DNA of 64,000 nucleotides from Cheiracanthium punctorium (lineage: Eukaryota > Arthropoda > Arachnida > Araneae > Cheiracanthiidae), in NCBI GenBank assembly GCA_038373885.1, contig JAWZYV010013537.1, forward strand, positions 1 through 64,000, given 5' to 3'. Shown one piece after another: positions 44,021-53,405 of the stretch. The position numbers and the translations under genes are program-made. Every line of letters starts with the position of its first letter. The first letter of the stretch is position 1. Below the pieces are notes generated by a model. The model did no database searches. It saw nothing but the letters and a program-made list of their open reading frames with translations, and was not told where the DNA came from.

Positions 44021-44309
44021 AATATTTTAAAACAGTGATTTTTTTTATGAATGGGTTCTTAAAAATGAGATTAAAGACAATGCGTAATTTCAAAATTTCC
44101 GAAATAATTAAGTTATTTCTGTGTAATTCTGATTTTATTTTTAAATGATGTTTTTAGAATTAAATTGCACAGATAAAGTTGAGAAGCTTTTCACGTTGCC
44201 CAGCAACTTGCTCGTGCCAATTTCCGAGCGTCCGTTTTACCAGCACTACGTGATCCCAGCTTCCTTTGTTTGCTAACTAAACAACTTTCTGATTTTCAAT
44301 GTTAACTGT

Positions 44310-44470
44310 GCCTCACCATGGCACAACGGCCGGCCGAAGTGTGAAGGTGTTTTCTGCGCACGTAACGTGAATACGCGTAAGAGCCCCTTAGGGAGTCCAC
44401 CTACGAAGACACCCCCTCCCCCATCCTTGGCCGATCTTCCAAGCTTAGCGTTGCCGTAATCACACGATCG
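44310..44470 (+). repeat. SINE family A, copy 3
   Basis: Shares GGCCGAAGTGTGAA, ACGTAACGTGAATACGCG, CCCTTAG and ATTGCC-like then AATCACAC with copy 1. About 60 bases of the head, with the B box, are deleted. Confidence 0.65.
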
Positions 44471-44735
44471 AATTCAATGCTGACTTGTGCACTGCATGGA
44501 ACATAATTTCCTAGCAAATTCAATGGCGTGTTTAGTAGGAAAAAATAAAAATCCACTTTATATTATGAAAAATGTTTTCAAAATTAAAGATTAGGCAATA
44601 AGCGCGCTAAACCTGATATACGACGGCACAAAAATGGCAGACATGCGCCAACCCCTATATTCTAGGGAGGATCTAGTCCAAACAGCACGTGGGCAACACG
44701 GGGAAGGGGTTCAATCATTCACTAGCTGTTAGTAT
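44471..44735. other. No gene seen (proposed intron 1)
   Basis: Follows the candidate donor on the minus strand. No repeat recognised. Confidence 0.4.
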
Positions 44736-44741
44736 ACGTAC

Positions 44742-44892
44742 CTCCGCCACATTCACAACGCAAAAACGTCACGCAATCTCTGATTCCACCTACGTCGACG
44801 TTCGGTTTTCTCTTTCCTCCCAAAGTTGAAGGATTCAACGAAATCAGAAGGAGCCCCACAAACAGGCACTTCGCTAACTTGCACCACTCCAT
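44742..44892 (-). CDS. Candidate first exon of a secreted protein gene
   Basis: On the minus strand the ATG at 44892 opens a 151-base segment encoding 50 residues. The start MEWCKLAKCLFVGLLLISLN is a good signal peptide: two Lys near the N-terminus, a hydrophobic core at about 9-19, and a likely cut near residue 25. The mature part has three Cys in VTFLRCECGG-type context and several basic residues. It ends at an AG|GTACGT donor (44736-44741) with one base left over. Upstream, a TATAAAAG box (44961-44968) and an initiator-like CTGTATGCAG about 30 bases on give a short leader. The upstream in-frame Met at 44994 lies beyond the TATA box, so I reject it as the start. Family unknown. Confidence 0.58.
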
Positions 44893-44960
44893 GTTCTTTA
44901 ACTTAAAATTAAAATCAACTGGAATTAAAGCTGCATACAGGGAGGCACCTATGCGTACTT

Positions 44961-44968
44961 CTTTTATA
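44961..44968 (-). promoter_or_regulatory. TATA box of the candidate secreted-protein gene
   Basis: TATAAAAG on the minus strand, about 70 bases before the ATG. An initiator-like CTGTATGCAG (44931-44940) lies about 25-35 bases downstream, the expected spacing. Confidence 0.5.
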
Positions 44969-45232
44969 TCAACATCTCGCGTGTGTGCACCCACTCTGAT
45001 GAAAAGCTAGATTCATCAAAACGTCACTATCATCATAAAAGTATTTCTAATGCTAATGAAGCACTGGTACTAATATTTGTTCAAACTGAAAGGAAGTAAT
45101 GATCAAACAGCTTTTCCCCTCCACCCGCCACAAAAAAAAAAAAATACCACCATTGTGGGTAATCATTTTCAGCTTTGTTTATGCTGCAACGATATGCAAT
45201 TTTCATTGTACCTTCATCTATCTTTCATTGTA
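44969..45232. other. No gene seen
   Basis: Upstream side of the candidate promoter; an A-run near 45130. Nothing else. Confidence 0.45.
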
Positions 45233-46150
45233 TCTTCAAATAATAAAATCCGAGAGTAAAAAATGTTTGTAGCTGGTTGGCGGGCTGGCTATGTAGGTCT
45301 GTTTGTAATCTCCGATCTTCTTGCGTGTGTCTCTGGATCGCATTGCGCCGAGACGAGTGATCGCAGACGTATCAAATTTTGTGTAAGGCTTCACTAGGAC
45401 AGATCCTAACACACCATGAAGCAATTTTTTCGAAATTCGCATAAGAATTTTTTTTTGTATGTTTTATGCGATTTTTTGCCATTATTTCGCCTAATACGTA
45501 ATAACGCTGGTAATAGCGCGTGCAATAAAACGAAATTTGCATCATCGGATAGAGGAGAAAATTTTCTTTTAAAAACACTTTCTTATGACTATGTAACAAA
45601 ATTTGCAGATTTTTAAGTATGTTTTAAAAAATATCACTTTTGACGAAAGTTTTCGAAAAATAATTTTCCAACTGTTGCATCTTGTATTCTATCCGTCATA
45701 ACTTTTTGATATTTTGGGAAATGACGGAACATTCCTTTCGCCCCCCTTTTAAACGAAAAACTGGGGGTGGGGGGAGGAAATAAATTAGAAGATTTTTTTT
45801 AATGAATTTTTAGTAAAGAGGGATTTTGAATATAACAGCTGCTGTTTTAAGATTTCGTTTGATATTAAGCTTGCGATGTTCGCCGTCAAGGAAACGGAAA
45901 CTGAGCAGCGCCCAGTTAAAAAAATTAAATAAAACTACTTTAAAATCAGAATCAGAGTTTTCGCAAGTGCAATGTACGTCATTTTGATGAAACGAATTTA
46001 AAACCCCCCTTAGAACCGTATCCGAATAACAGACTCAAGCAAAACATACACCATGCAAGAAATAATCTCGCATATTCTCATATTTCCGATTACCTGAGGA
46101 GTAGCCACTGATTAAAATTTAAGGTTACGTATTATCATTTACGAATTTTC
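45233..46150 (+). repeat. Helitron-family fragment
   Basis: Starts TCTTCAAATAATAAAATCCG and later holds CGTAATAACGCTGG, CATCGGATAGAGGAGAAAAT, CTTTTAAAAACA and TATCCGTCATAACT. All of these occur in the same order in the Helitron at 13565-15423. The CTAG 3' end was not found, so the right boundary is approximate. Confidence 0.6.
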
Positions 46151-47362
46151 ACGATCGCTTCCTGAAATCTGTTAGTTAGTAGTTCGTTTTAAATTTTGTC
46201 AAATAATAAAATGAACATTTAGTCTTTCATTCTTAGTTAAACGACAAAGAAATATCAATTAAGAGACTTTTCACAAATTTTAAAGTAAAACAGCATTTTG
46301 AATTTAATTAGCTGATTCGCTAAGTTTTTGACGCTATTGCAAATTTTTTTTTTTGTTTGCGTTTTCTTAAAAACGAAAGGATTGAATAGTTCAGGAGTAA
46401 AAGGAACCATAAATTTATTAAAGGACAAGCATGGTGCCGGAATCTTGTCCTTTAAGTAAGCATGTACAGCTACGGGGCATGTAAAACTGCGAGATAGCTG
46501 CAGTAGCATTAAGAATCTGAGAAAATTTTAAATTCGTGTTAAATAATGTCTGTTTCTTTCATAATATGTATGTTACCAAACGAAGAACTCTAAAAATTAG
46601 CTTAGTATCTTTCCAATATTGAATTTGACAGCTTAAGTGGCAGTAATGGACAGGCCCGTACTCGGGAAAACAATTCGAAGGGTGTCCAAATAGTGAAAAG
46701 TCTAAATTTTTCATACATATAAAAAAACTTATTTTTTTAAAACAAAAATTGAAATATTGAAACTTTTATTTTTTTAAACAAAAATTTAAGTATTAAATTA
46801 ATTTTTTATATTAAATTCTAATTGTAAATGAATTTGATTTTATTTTCATGCAAGTAGCCAAAACTTGAAAATACTATGAAAATGACGTTTTTTGGTACAA
46901 AAAGTCGCGTAATCTAAAATTAGATGCAAAAGTCACCGGTAGACAACGTATATATATTAAAAACAGTGAACGTACAAATTTATCTGTAATATTTTCCCGA
47001 ATGTTTAGAAACTGTAAAATCTAACTGTAAAACTGTAAAATCCACATGCTGTATCTTAACCAACGAGATTTCAATGTCGAAGCAAATAATTATTATTGCA
47101 CCTAACAGAGAAATCTCACTAGTCTATACCAATAAACCTTCTCTAAAGTTCTATAACAATGACCGGAAAAACTTTGTATCCTAAAAACCGTACTTCATAC
47201 GTATTTCCAGATGTAACTGGCCTCCCGCTCAACGTTTCAAGATTTGCGAAACGAAATGACACATCAAAAGAAAAGAGGGTTACTATACTTATTGGGCACG
47301 AAAACGCACCACTTCCGTTTTAATGAAACTTGCCAATTTTCAAAGCAGCTAGCTGGAGACCC
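46151..47362. other. No gene seen
   Basis: AT-rich. The minus-strand frame at 46255-46509 has no recognised motif. A CCCGTACTCGGGAAAACAATTC block near 46653 resembles a hAT MITE end, without a partner. Confidence 0.45.
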
Positions 47363-47366
47363 TCCT

Positions 47367-47458
47367 CCCCCCCCCCCCCCCCACACACTGCAATATTGAC
47401 TTCGCGTTTTAGAAATATTTTATGTGCATTATACACACACACACACACACACACACAC

Positions 47459-47489
<31 letters not shown>
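47367..47489 (+). repeat. Poly-C, (AC)n and (AT)n tracts
   Basis: C-run at 47367-47382, about 14 AC units at 47431-47459 and about 14 AT units at 47461-47488. Frames across them are artefacts. Confidence 0.95.
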
Positions 47490-47491
<2 letters not shown>

Positions 47492-48779
47492 CTATCTTGC
47501 ACATCTCAGATTAAAATAGGCAAGCAAGTTTTTATTTTCTTTCTTCAAATGCCTAAAAAATTCATTTGTACTTCGTATAAATAATCTGAATTAATATAGC
47601 CAAATCCACGATAACAGTTCGATTCTTGGTGCCTTATCTCCCAGCCGTGAGAAGTAAGTTGACCTAACATTCCTCCGTAGACAAATGGAACTCGTGCTTT
47701 CTATGGTTTCATACTTGAGGCCCCGTAAAAGGGTTCTCGAATAGAACATTTGATTCGAGAGCAACCGAAATCGCATAAAGAAAATAAAATTCCTAAATGA
47801 ACCCCATTCCGTAATTTCTGTTTTTGACTATTACATGAAAATACTGGTTCATTCATTTCACTGGTTTGTTTTATCACTGCTGTATTTAATATAATAAAAA
47901 AATATCAATAGAAGCAATTATGTAGGCTGTTAAAAATTGTAATTTAATCCAAAATTCTCTGAAAAAAAAAAGAGTACAGGAGCTGAGCTCTCATGAAATT
48001 ATACCCTGACTGGACTTCGTGTAATACACTCTAACATATTTCTGCACCCTAATTCGGTAGATTTTAAAAAGGGCTTAACGTAGAAAAAAATGGTGGTCCT
48101 ATGTCTCCAAATATGTATATGTATGAAAAATTGTAAAAAATTAATATAAATTATAAAAATTTTAAGATTAAAATTCATAATTCTGTACATAGTGTGGGTT
48201 ATATACTGTCATATATAGAGTGGGGGTTGCACTGTCGGTGTAGTAGACATTTGTATAGTATACTGAACTCGTTTGTATTATTTTAGTTTTAGTACTAAAA
48301 TATTTGAAGGCATAATATGAACTTCCCCCCTTACACCGCCACCCTTCAAAAAAAAAAAAAAAAAAAAATCTCAGCAGTGACCCTGCCTTTGGGTGCCCGG
48401 GACTTATATCCCCTAACACTTCTACACAGTATGAATGTGAAACAATATTATTTAATTAAAATACGAAATTTTATGCCATCACTACGAAATATGTACAGGC
48501 CCATTACTGCCAAATAGTGCTGGCCCGGTACATTTTAAGCAGTACCACGCCGTTAACTTTTCTGTGCATGTCATAGACAGATGGCAGTTCGCCGTTACTA
48601 GTTATGTACTGGCGCATATACACTTTTCAGACACTGGTACTCCAGTGACTTCCAGACGATGGCCATATACCTTGCTCCCGGTATACGGTTTTCCCAGCAA
48701 GACGGGTACCCAGCTGTCATTTTGCGGGCAGTAGTGTGTTTTCTGGGGATACACTTTCCAACTTAATGGAATAAGGAAG
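47490..48779. other. No convincing gene
   Basis: The 47620-47780 stretch is higher in GC, with a minus-strand frame of 61 codons and a plus-strand GAAGTAAGT word, but no complete exon pattern. An A-run lies at 48347-48367, and a CCCGGG near 48399. Nothing firm. Confidence 0.4.
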
Positions 48780-48930
48780 AAAAATAGTGACGACGCAAAA
48801 ACTATGATACGCTTTTAATATATAGCAATTTGGTGTGTATTTAAAATCTGAAAGTGTTTCAGATTTTCTTCCCTTTCTTTTCTTTTCTTTTCGGTTAGCC
48901 GGAAGCAAGTGAAAAATAGCCAAATAATTT
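48780..48930. repeat. Tandem-repeat family R, inverted fragment
   Basis: Contains GGAAGAAAAATAG, TATGATACGCTTTTAATATA and TTTAAAATCTGAAAGTGTTT, the reverse complement of words opening family R at 52325-52430. Confidence 0.6.
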
Positions 48931-50090
48931 TAATCTGCGTGAAATTCTTACAAACCTAAAGCGATTTCCAGTACATTGTTGACCAAAATTCCAGTACATA
49001 CCCTTTCCATATTTTGGAAGTTTAATTTAATTTCGTATTTGTATTCAATTCCACACGTTTACAGAAATTCCCCATTATGTAACGAATAAGCATACAAATT
49101 TCTTTTTAGTATATTGATATTTTTGTATTTATTTAATTTTGTATCTAAATACTCTTTTGTATTCGGATTAAAATTTCCGTCTTTTTTGTTTCAGAAGTAG
49201 TCTTAAACGTTTCAAAGAAAAAATATTTGGCGGGATTAGCACCTGGCTAAAAACAGAGTTTGCTACCAGTCAAGTTAGTATAATTGCATCATTATACTAA
49301 TAAGACACTTAAATAGAAAGGAAGCATTAGTCCATGGAACAGGAATGCGCATCAAGTTTATACATTAATGCTACTGATTGCGAAGTTTGAACTGGAACCG
49401 CAGGCAATAAAGAATTTTAATTCCACTTAGAAAATATTCTGGTACTATTTTACCATATGCTTTCAAAAAACTCAATTTCCAAATATACCTGCATTTGCGA
49501 GGATAGTAAATAAATATCAAGGGCAATCATTCGAAAAAAGGGCAAATTTATTGAGACAGCAAGGTTTCATACATGGTCAATGGTACGCCTGATGAGCAAG
49601 TAGACTTGAATCATTCGACTTTTTAAGATTTTATAGCTGTAAGCATAATGGGCCTTTAGCCGAGGATAGCTCCAGGTTCCATTTTCGCAGGGGGCCATTA
49701 GACTTTTTAGATTAGCTTAAATTGTTCAAAATGCAAACTGAATACGTGAAATCCAAGGTCGGTAGATAGAGATGACCCTATCACCCATTCGCTGGAGCTG
49801 CTTTTGCATTTAGCAAAATATGATAGAGTTTTTACAAAAACAACGTCTTCACAGAAAAGTGATGTGGTGGTTGTAAAGTGAAATTGTACAAAAGTGGTCC
49901 CTAAAGACAGATAGTCTCTTAGCCAAGGAGGTCACTTTAGTAGGTTCCAGTGTATATGGAATGGTGAGACATACACTGGACTTTTACCGAAGAAATTCAT
50001 TCACACTCAAATTTAAAAAAAATTAATGCTTTATGGTCGAATTTCGACCACTGGCAGGCAACTAGTAGTTATTATTATTTACTTTTACAT
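48931..50090. other. No gene; transposon end near 49910-49965
   Basis: CTTAGCCAAGGAGGTCACTT, then TAGTAGGTTCCAGTG followed by TA, looks like the right end of a pogo-type element with repeated 'GACC/GGTCAC' words. A partial AGCCGAGGATAGCTCCAGG relative is near 49660. No partner end was located. Confidence 0.4.
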
Positions 50091-50183
50091 TTACTTTGGC
50101 ATTTACTTTTACGGTAAATGCCAAAGTAATGCCAAATAAACAGCGCAATTTAAGTTTGTTTACTTAAATTGCGCTGTTTATTT
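50091..50183. repeat. Two adjacent perfect hairpins
   Basis: Hairpin 1: TTACTTTGGCATTTAC (50091-50106) with its exact complement at 50114-50129. Hairpin 2: 22-bp arms at 50134-50155 and 50162-50183 (AAATAAACAGCGCAATTTAA...). Loops are 7 and 6 bases. Confidence 0.95.
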
Positions 50184-50370
50184 CCCTATACATATTTAGA
50201 ATGTATTTATCATTTAGTTCGTATAAAAATGTTTATAAAAATCCATTAAGAATTTCATGTGACGCTACAAATTAAGATTCAAGTACTGTGGAGGGGAAAA
50301 GAAAGAAAGAAAAAAAAAAAGAAAGAAATAATGGAGGATATCGCCTCCTTGGGTTCGAGGCTATAAAAGT
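50184..50370. other. No gene seen
   Basis: A-rich GAAAGAAA tract near 50298-50330. Confidence 0.5.
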
Positions 50371-50698
50371 CACGTGACGGTGGAAAACAAACAACCATTT
50401 CTCCATAGGCTTATGTGCTGGACTCCTGGTAATAAGCGCAAAATCAAAAAAATAATAATTATACCTCTGTATTGTGCTGCCTACGAATGTTTCAATAACT
50501 CTCTGGAACCTGTACATGACTGCAAAAAGATATCTCTCCAAAGATTCCCATTAAAAAGTGCTAACATATTAAAACTTATACTGAGACGAGGCTATTTCAG
50601 CCACGTGTGGATGGAAAATATACACTTCAGCCAATCAGATTACAGGGCCACTCATCAACACAGCCGAAAGGTCACGTGTTGGTGGAAAAATGACGTCA
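50371..50698. promoter_or_regulatory. Repeated CACGTG-GGAAAA motif cluster with CRE
   Basis: CACGTG occurs at 50371, 50602 and 50673, each followed within a few bases by (G)GTGGAAAA or GGATGGAAAA. The first two sit in a longer direct repeat (GAGGCTAT...CACGTG...TGGAAAA, 231 bases apart). TATAAAAG precedes the first, CCAATCAGA is near 50631 and TGACGTCA is at 50691-50698. This could be a bidirectional or upstream regulatory region, or a repeat that carries such sites. Confidence 0.4.
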
Positions 50699-51301
50699 TA
50701 TCGATATCGTCCATTCAATAAATAATACCTATATGTTCCTATACCTATAATTCAATAAATAATACCTATAATTCAATAAAATAATACCTATATGTACTTA
50801 AAGAAATATCACTTATATATCACATATTTGTCATAGAAATGAAGCATAACTGAAATATTTTAATAATATTCCATGGCGTCCAAAACAGGGACGACCCCGT
50901 TTTGAACTACCATCGATGTCCCCATTTGAGCCGCCAGTGAAATATTTTTTAAAAAATGGCGTCTCTTTGAACAGGTCTTAGATAACTTATCGAGAAATAT
51001 TTCAAAATGCAACTTAAATCTAGAAGAATGAATGTTGTACTTACCAAAATTGAATATTCCGAGTTGACTTGATAAGGTTCGAAACACTAAGAGGTGCAAA
51101 TCGGACAAAAAAAGTGAAAAAAATTTGAAAACTTCCTACAAAAGAACAAACCGTCAAACATGTCCACAACTCGACTCAATATGGCGCATAGATGATAAGG
51201 AATGATATACATGTATTGTACCGATAAATGGCGGTACGAATTAGTGTGAAACTTAATGTCCCTATTTCAGCCGCCGCCCCGTTTTACACAACTCTCCCCT
51301 A
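50699..51301. other. No firm gene; weak exon candidate
   Basis: Tandem TTCAATAAATAATACCTATA words lie at 50714-50792. A possible 42-base minus-strand exon is at 51046-51087 (see findings). The GACCCCGTTTTG and GTCCC(C/T)ATTT(G/C)AGCCGCC words near 50893 and 51258 suggest another old transposon, ending at CTCCCCTA. Confidence 0.4.
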
Positions 51302-51490
51302 CAGTGAAACATGTGAAGTTGACCACTTTTGTAAGTTGACCTAATTTTGACCAAGAACGGAATGACTTAATTACTTTAACATAGAGTGAACCCTTTATAA
51401 GTTGGCCCCCTGTTTATCTTGTGTGTTGACCAGGTAATTAGGTAGAATTTGTCCCAAAGCATACCTCAAAACCTTTGTAAGTTGACCCCT
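51302..51490 (+). repeat. Pogo-type transposon end with TTGACC repeats
   Basis: TA|CAGTGAAACATGTGAAGTTG opens a region in which GTAAGTTGACC or a close variant occurs at about 51333, 51397 and 51477. CAGTGAAACCT-type ends with repeated TTGACC are typical of Tc1/pogo relatives. No partner end found. Confidence 0.5.
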
Positions 51491-52339
51491 TCCAGAATGT
51501 TCCTGTATTTCTTTTAAAAACTTATACAAACGAACATATATATGTCCGTTTATTGTTTTTCATTTACACTGAATACATAGTACAGTCACGCTGAATACAT
51601 ACCACCACTAGCTGGAACCCGTCGAATTCGACGGTCACTTTATTGACTGTAATCTTCAAAAATAAATGGGAACGATCAAGAATGTCACCAAGGTCCTGAA
51701 CAAAACTAACAGGAAAAATCAAAGAGCGACGCGGGCGGAACATGACTTGTGACAGAAAGTAAACAAAAGGTTTCACGCCAGTTCTTAGCAACTTTACAAT
51801 GACGATGATATGATTGAAATCTTTTAATTTGTTTTTAACTATCTTTATTAAGTAAAAAAAAGAGTAGATATTAAATGACGAATGGGCAAATACAGTTACA
51901 AATTCTAATTGACCATTTCGTTGAAGACGATATTTTGCGTAAAGTCACCGACCGCGAAACGTCAAGGTGAATTCTCTTAAATGATCTTGACTGCCACAGC
52001 ATTCTTTGATTTAACCATTGAAAGAGTGACATATAACATTCCATGAGAAAATACGGACGCAGAAAGGTAAAAGTCAAAAGTATGAAGCGAAAATAGTGAA
52101 AATTTTCGGAATTCATCAAGAGACAAAAAAAACGCCAAATGGCGATCGCGCGCTCCCTGCTTTATTTGCCTTTTGTCAAGCTACCCTCGATGGTAAAGAT
52201 CCAGTATCAGACAGAAAACTGAAAAATTAAAGAAATCAAAGATAAATCGCTTACTAAAGAAGGAGTTTATATCTGCAGTCAATGTCGTTAACAAACCACA
52301 ATGTATTTGTATGGAGAAAAATTTGAAAAAAATCTGAAA
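51491..52339. other. No gene seen
   Basis: Minus-strand frames at 51564-51791 and 51871-52119 lack known motifs and splice borders. Confidence 0.45.
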
Positions 52340-52975
52340 CACTTTCATATTTTAAATACTCACTAAAGTGCTGTATATTAAAAGCGTATCATAATCCATG
52401 CGCCGTCCCTATTTTTCTTCCTTGTTTCATTAAATTGAAAAGTGTATCATTATTCATGACCGTGCCGTATTTTTCTTCCTTGTTCCACAAAACACTTCTT
52501 TGGAATCGAAATCTATAGCTGCTAAAACTGTTTTACAATCTTCGCCAAGCATCGCCAGCAATCTTCCAACTATACTTCACCATTTTAAATACTGTACGGA
52601 ATGAGCATCATAATCCATGAGTGTGCTATATTTGTCTTTCTCGTTGCATAAAACACATCGTTGGAATTAATATCTATATTAAATTTGCCTACTAAAGCTA
52701 TTTTACAACCATCGCCAGGCATGGTTCGGTTTTTAAGTTTTTTTTTTCTTCCGCAAACTTGGCGATCAATTATCAAAAATCGCAATTCTTGTCAGACTTA
52801 TTCGCCCCCCCCCCCTTCCGCGTTATGTGGCAAACACATTTCAAAAGATTTCCACCGTGGCATTTCATCTCTACAAAACCTGTATACAAATCATATCGAC
52901 AGAATCGAGTAGACAAAGTCTGGGCGTGAATGAAATAGCACCCTAGTGCTAATAAGCGATAAAGCGCTAAAATAA
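52340..52975. repeat. Tandem-repeat family R, copy 2
   Basis: Three units at about 52390, 52445 and 52605, each with CATAATCCATG or CATTATTCATG, GTGC(C)GTATTTTTCTTCC and AAAACAC-TCTTTGGAATCGAAA. A poly-C tract (52805-52816) and the tail (CTACAAAACCTGTATACAAA, then ATAGCACCCTAGTGCT) match copy 1. Confidence 0.8.
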
Positions 52976-53287
52976 AGAAGGCTTTTTATGACAGAAAAAT
53001 GCATTTAATAAACCACAATAATATTTCTATGGCGAAAAATTGCACATTTGAAGTTCCGCTGCGCCTGATCCCTCCGACTTTAAAATTTTTTCTCTTTAGA
53101 TGACACATCTACGGACCAAGACCTTTTTTTAGACCTCTCAACCAAATTTTTACACAAAGCTGTTCTTTCAATTTAGTGGATACCTGACAAACATGTTTCA
53201 AATTAATATACAGAAAAAATTAAGGAAATAAGCAATAAAGCGCCAATATAAAGAAAGCTTTTATGATTTCCAGATGTATTTAATAAA
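52976..53287. other. No gene; short direct repeat
   Basis: ATAAAGAA(G/A)GCTTTT-TATGA, then TTTAATAAACCACAAT, occurs at about 52972-53027 and 53247-53294, a tandem step of about 270 bases continuing family R. Confidence 0.5.
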
Positions 53288-53405
53288 CCACAATTAGGGA
53301 TGGACGCGAGACCACTCGAGACGAGAAATGGCTCAAGTCTCGTCTCGTGGTCTCGTCTCGCACCCCGTGGTCTCGTCTCGTGCGAGACCGCAAGACCGAT
53401 CTCGC
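53288..53405. repeat. GAGACGAG-repeat, hAT-end type
   Basis: After TTAGGGATGGACG come about ten CGAGAC or GTCTCG words, with a CGTGGTCTCGTCTCG unit twice. GAGACGAG arrays next to TAGGGATG ends are known from hAT elements in animals. Only one end is present. Confidence 0.6.

Noticed and set aside
44893..44994. Upstream in-frame Met for the secreted protein
   Set aside because: It lies upstream of the TATA box and would bury the signal peptide.
51262..51306. CACTA-type end (CACTGTAGGGGAGAG on the minus strand)
   Set aside because: The CAGTG belongs equally to the pogo-type end on the other side of TA (51300-51301). The overlap makes the CACTA reading uncertain, and no partner end was found.
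53288..53405. Regulatory or CRISPR-like repeat array (CGAGAC words)
   Set aside because: Units are contiguous without spacers; it fits a known hAT-end repeat type. No CRISPR array exists in the window.
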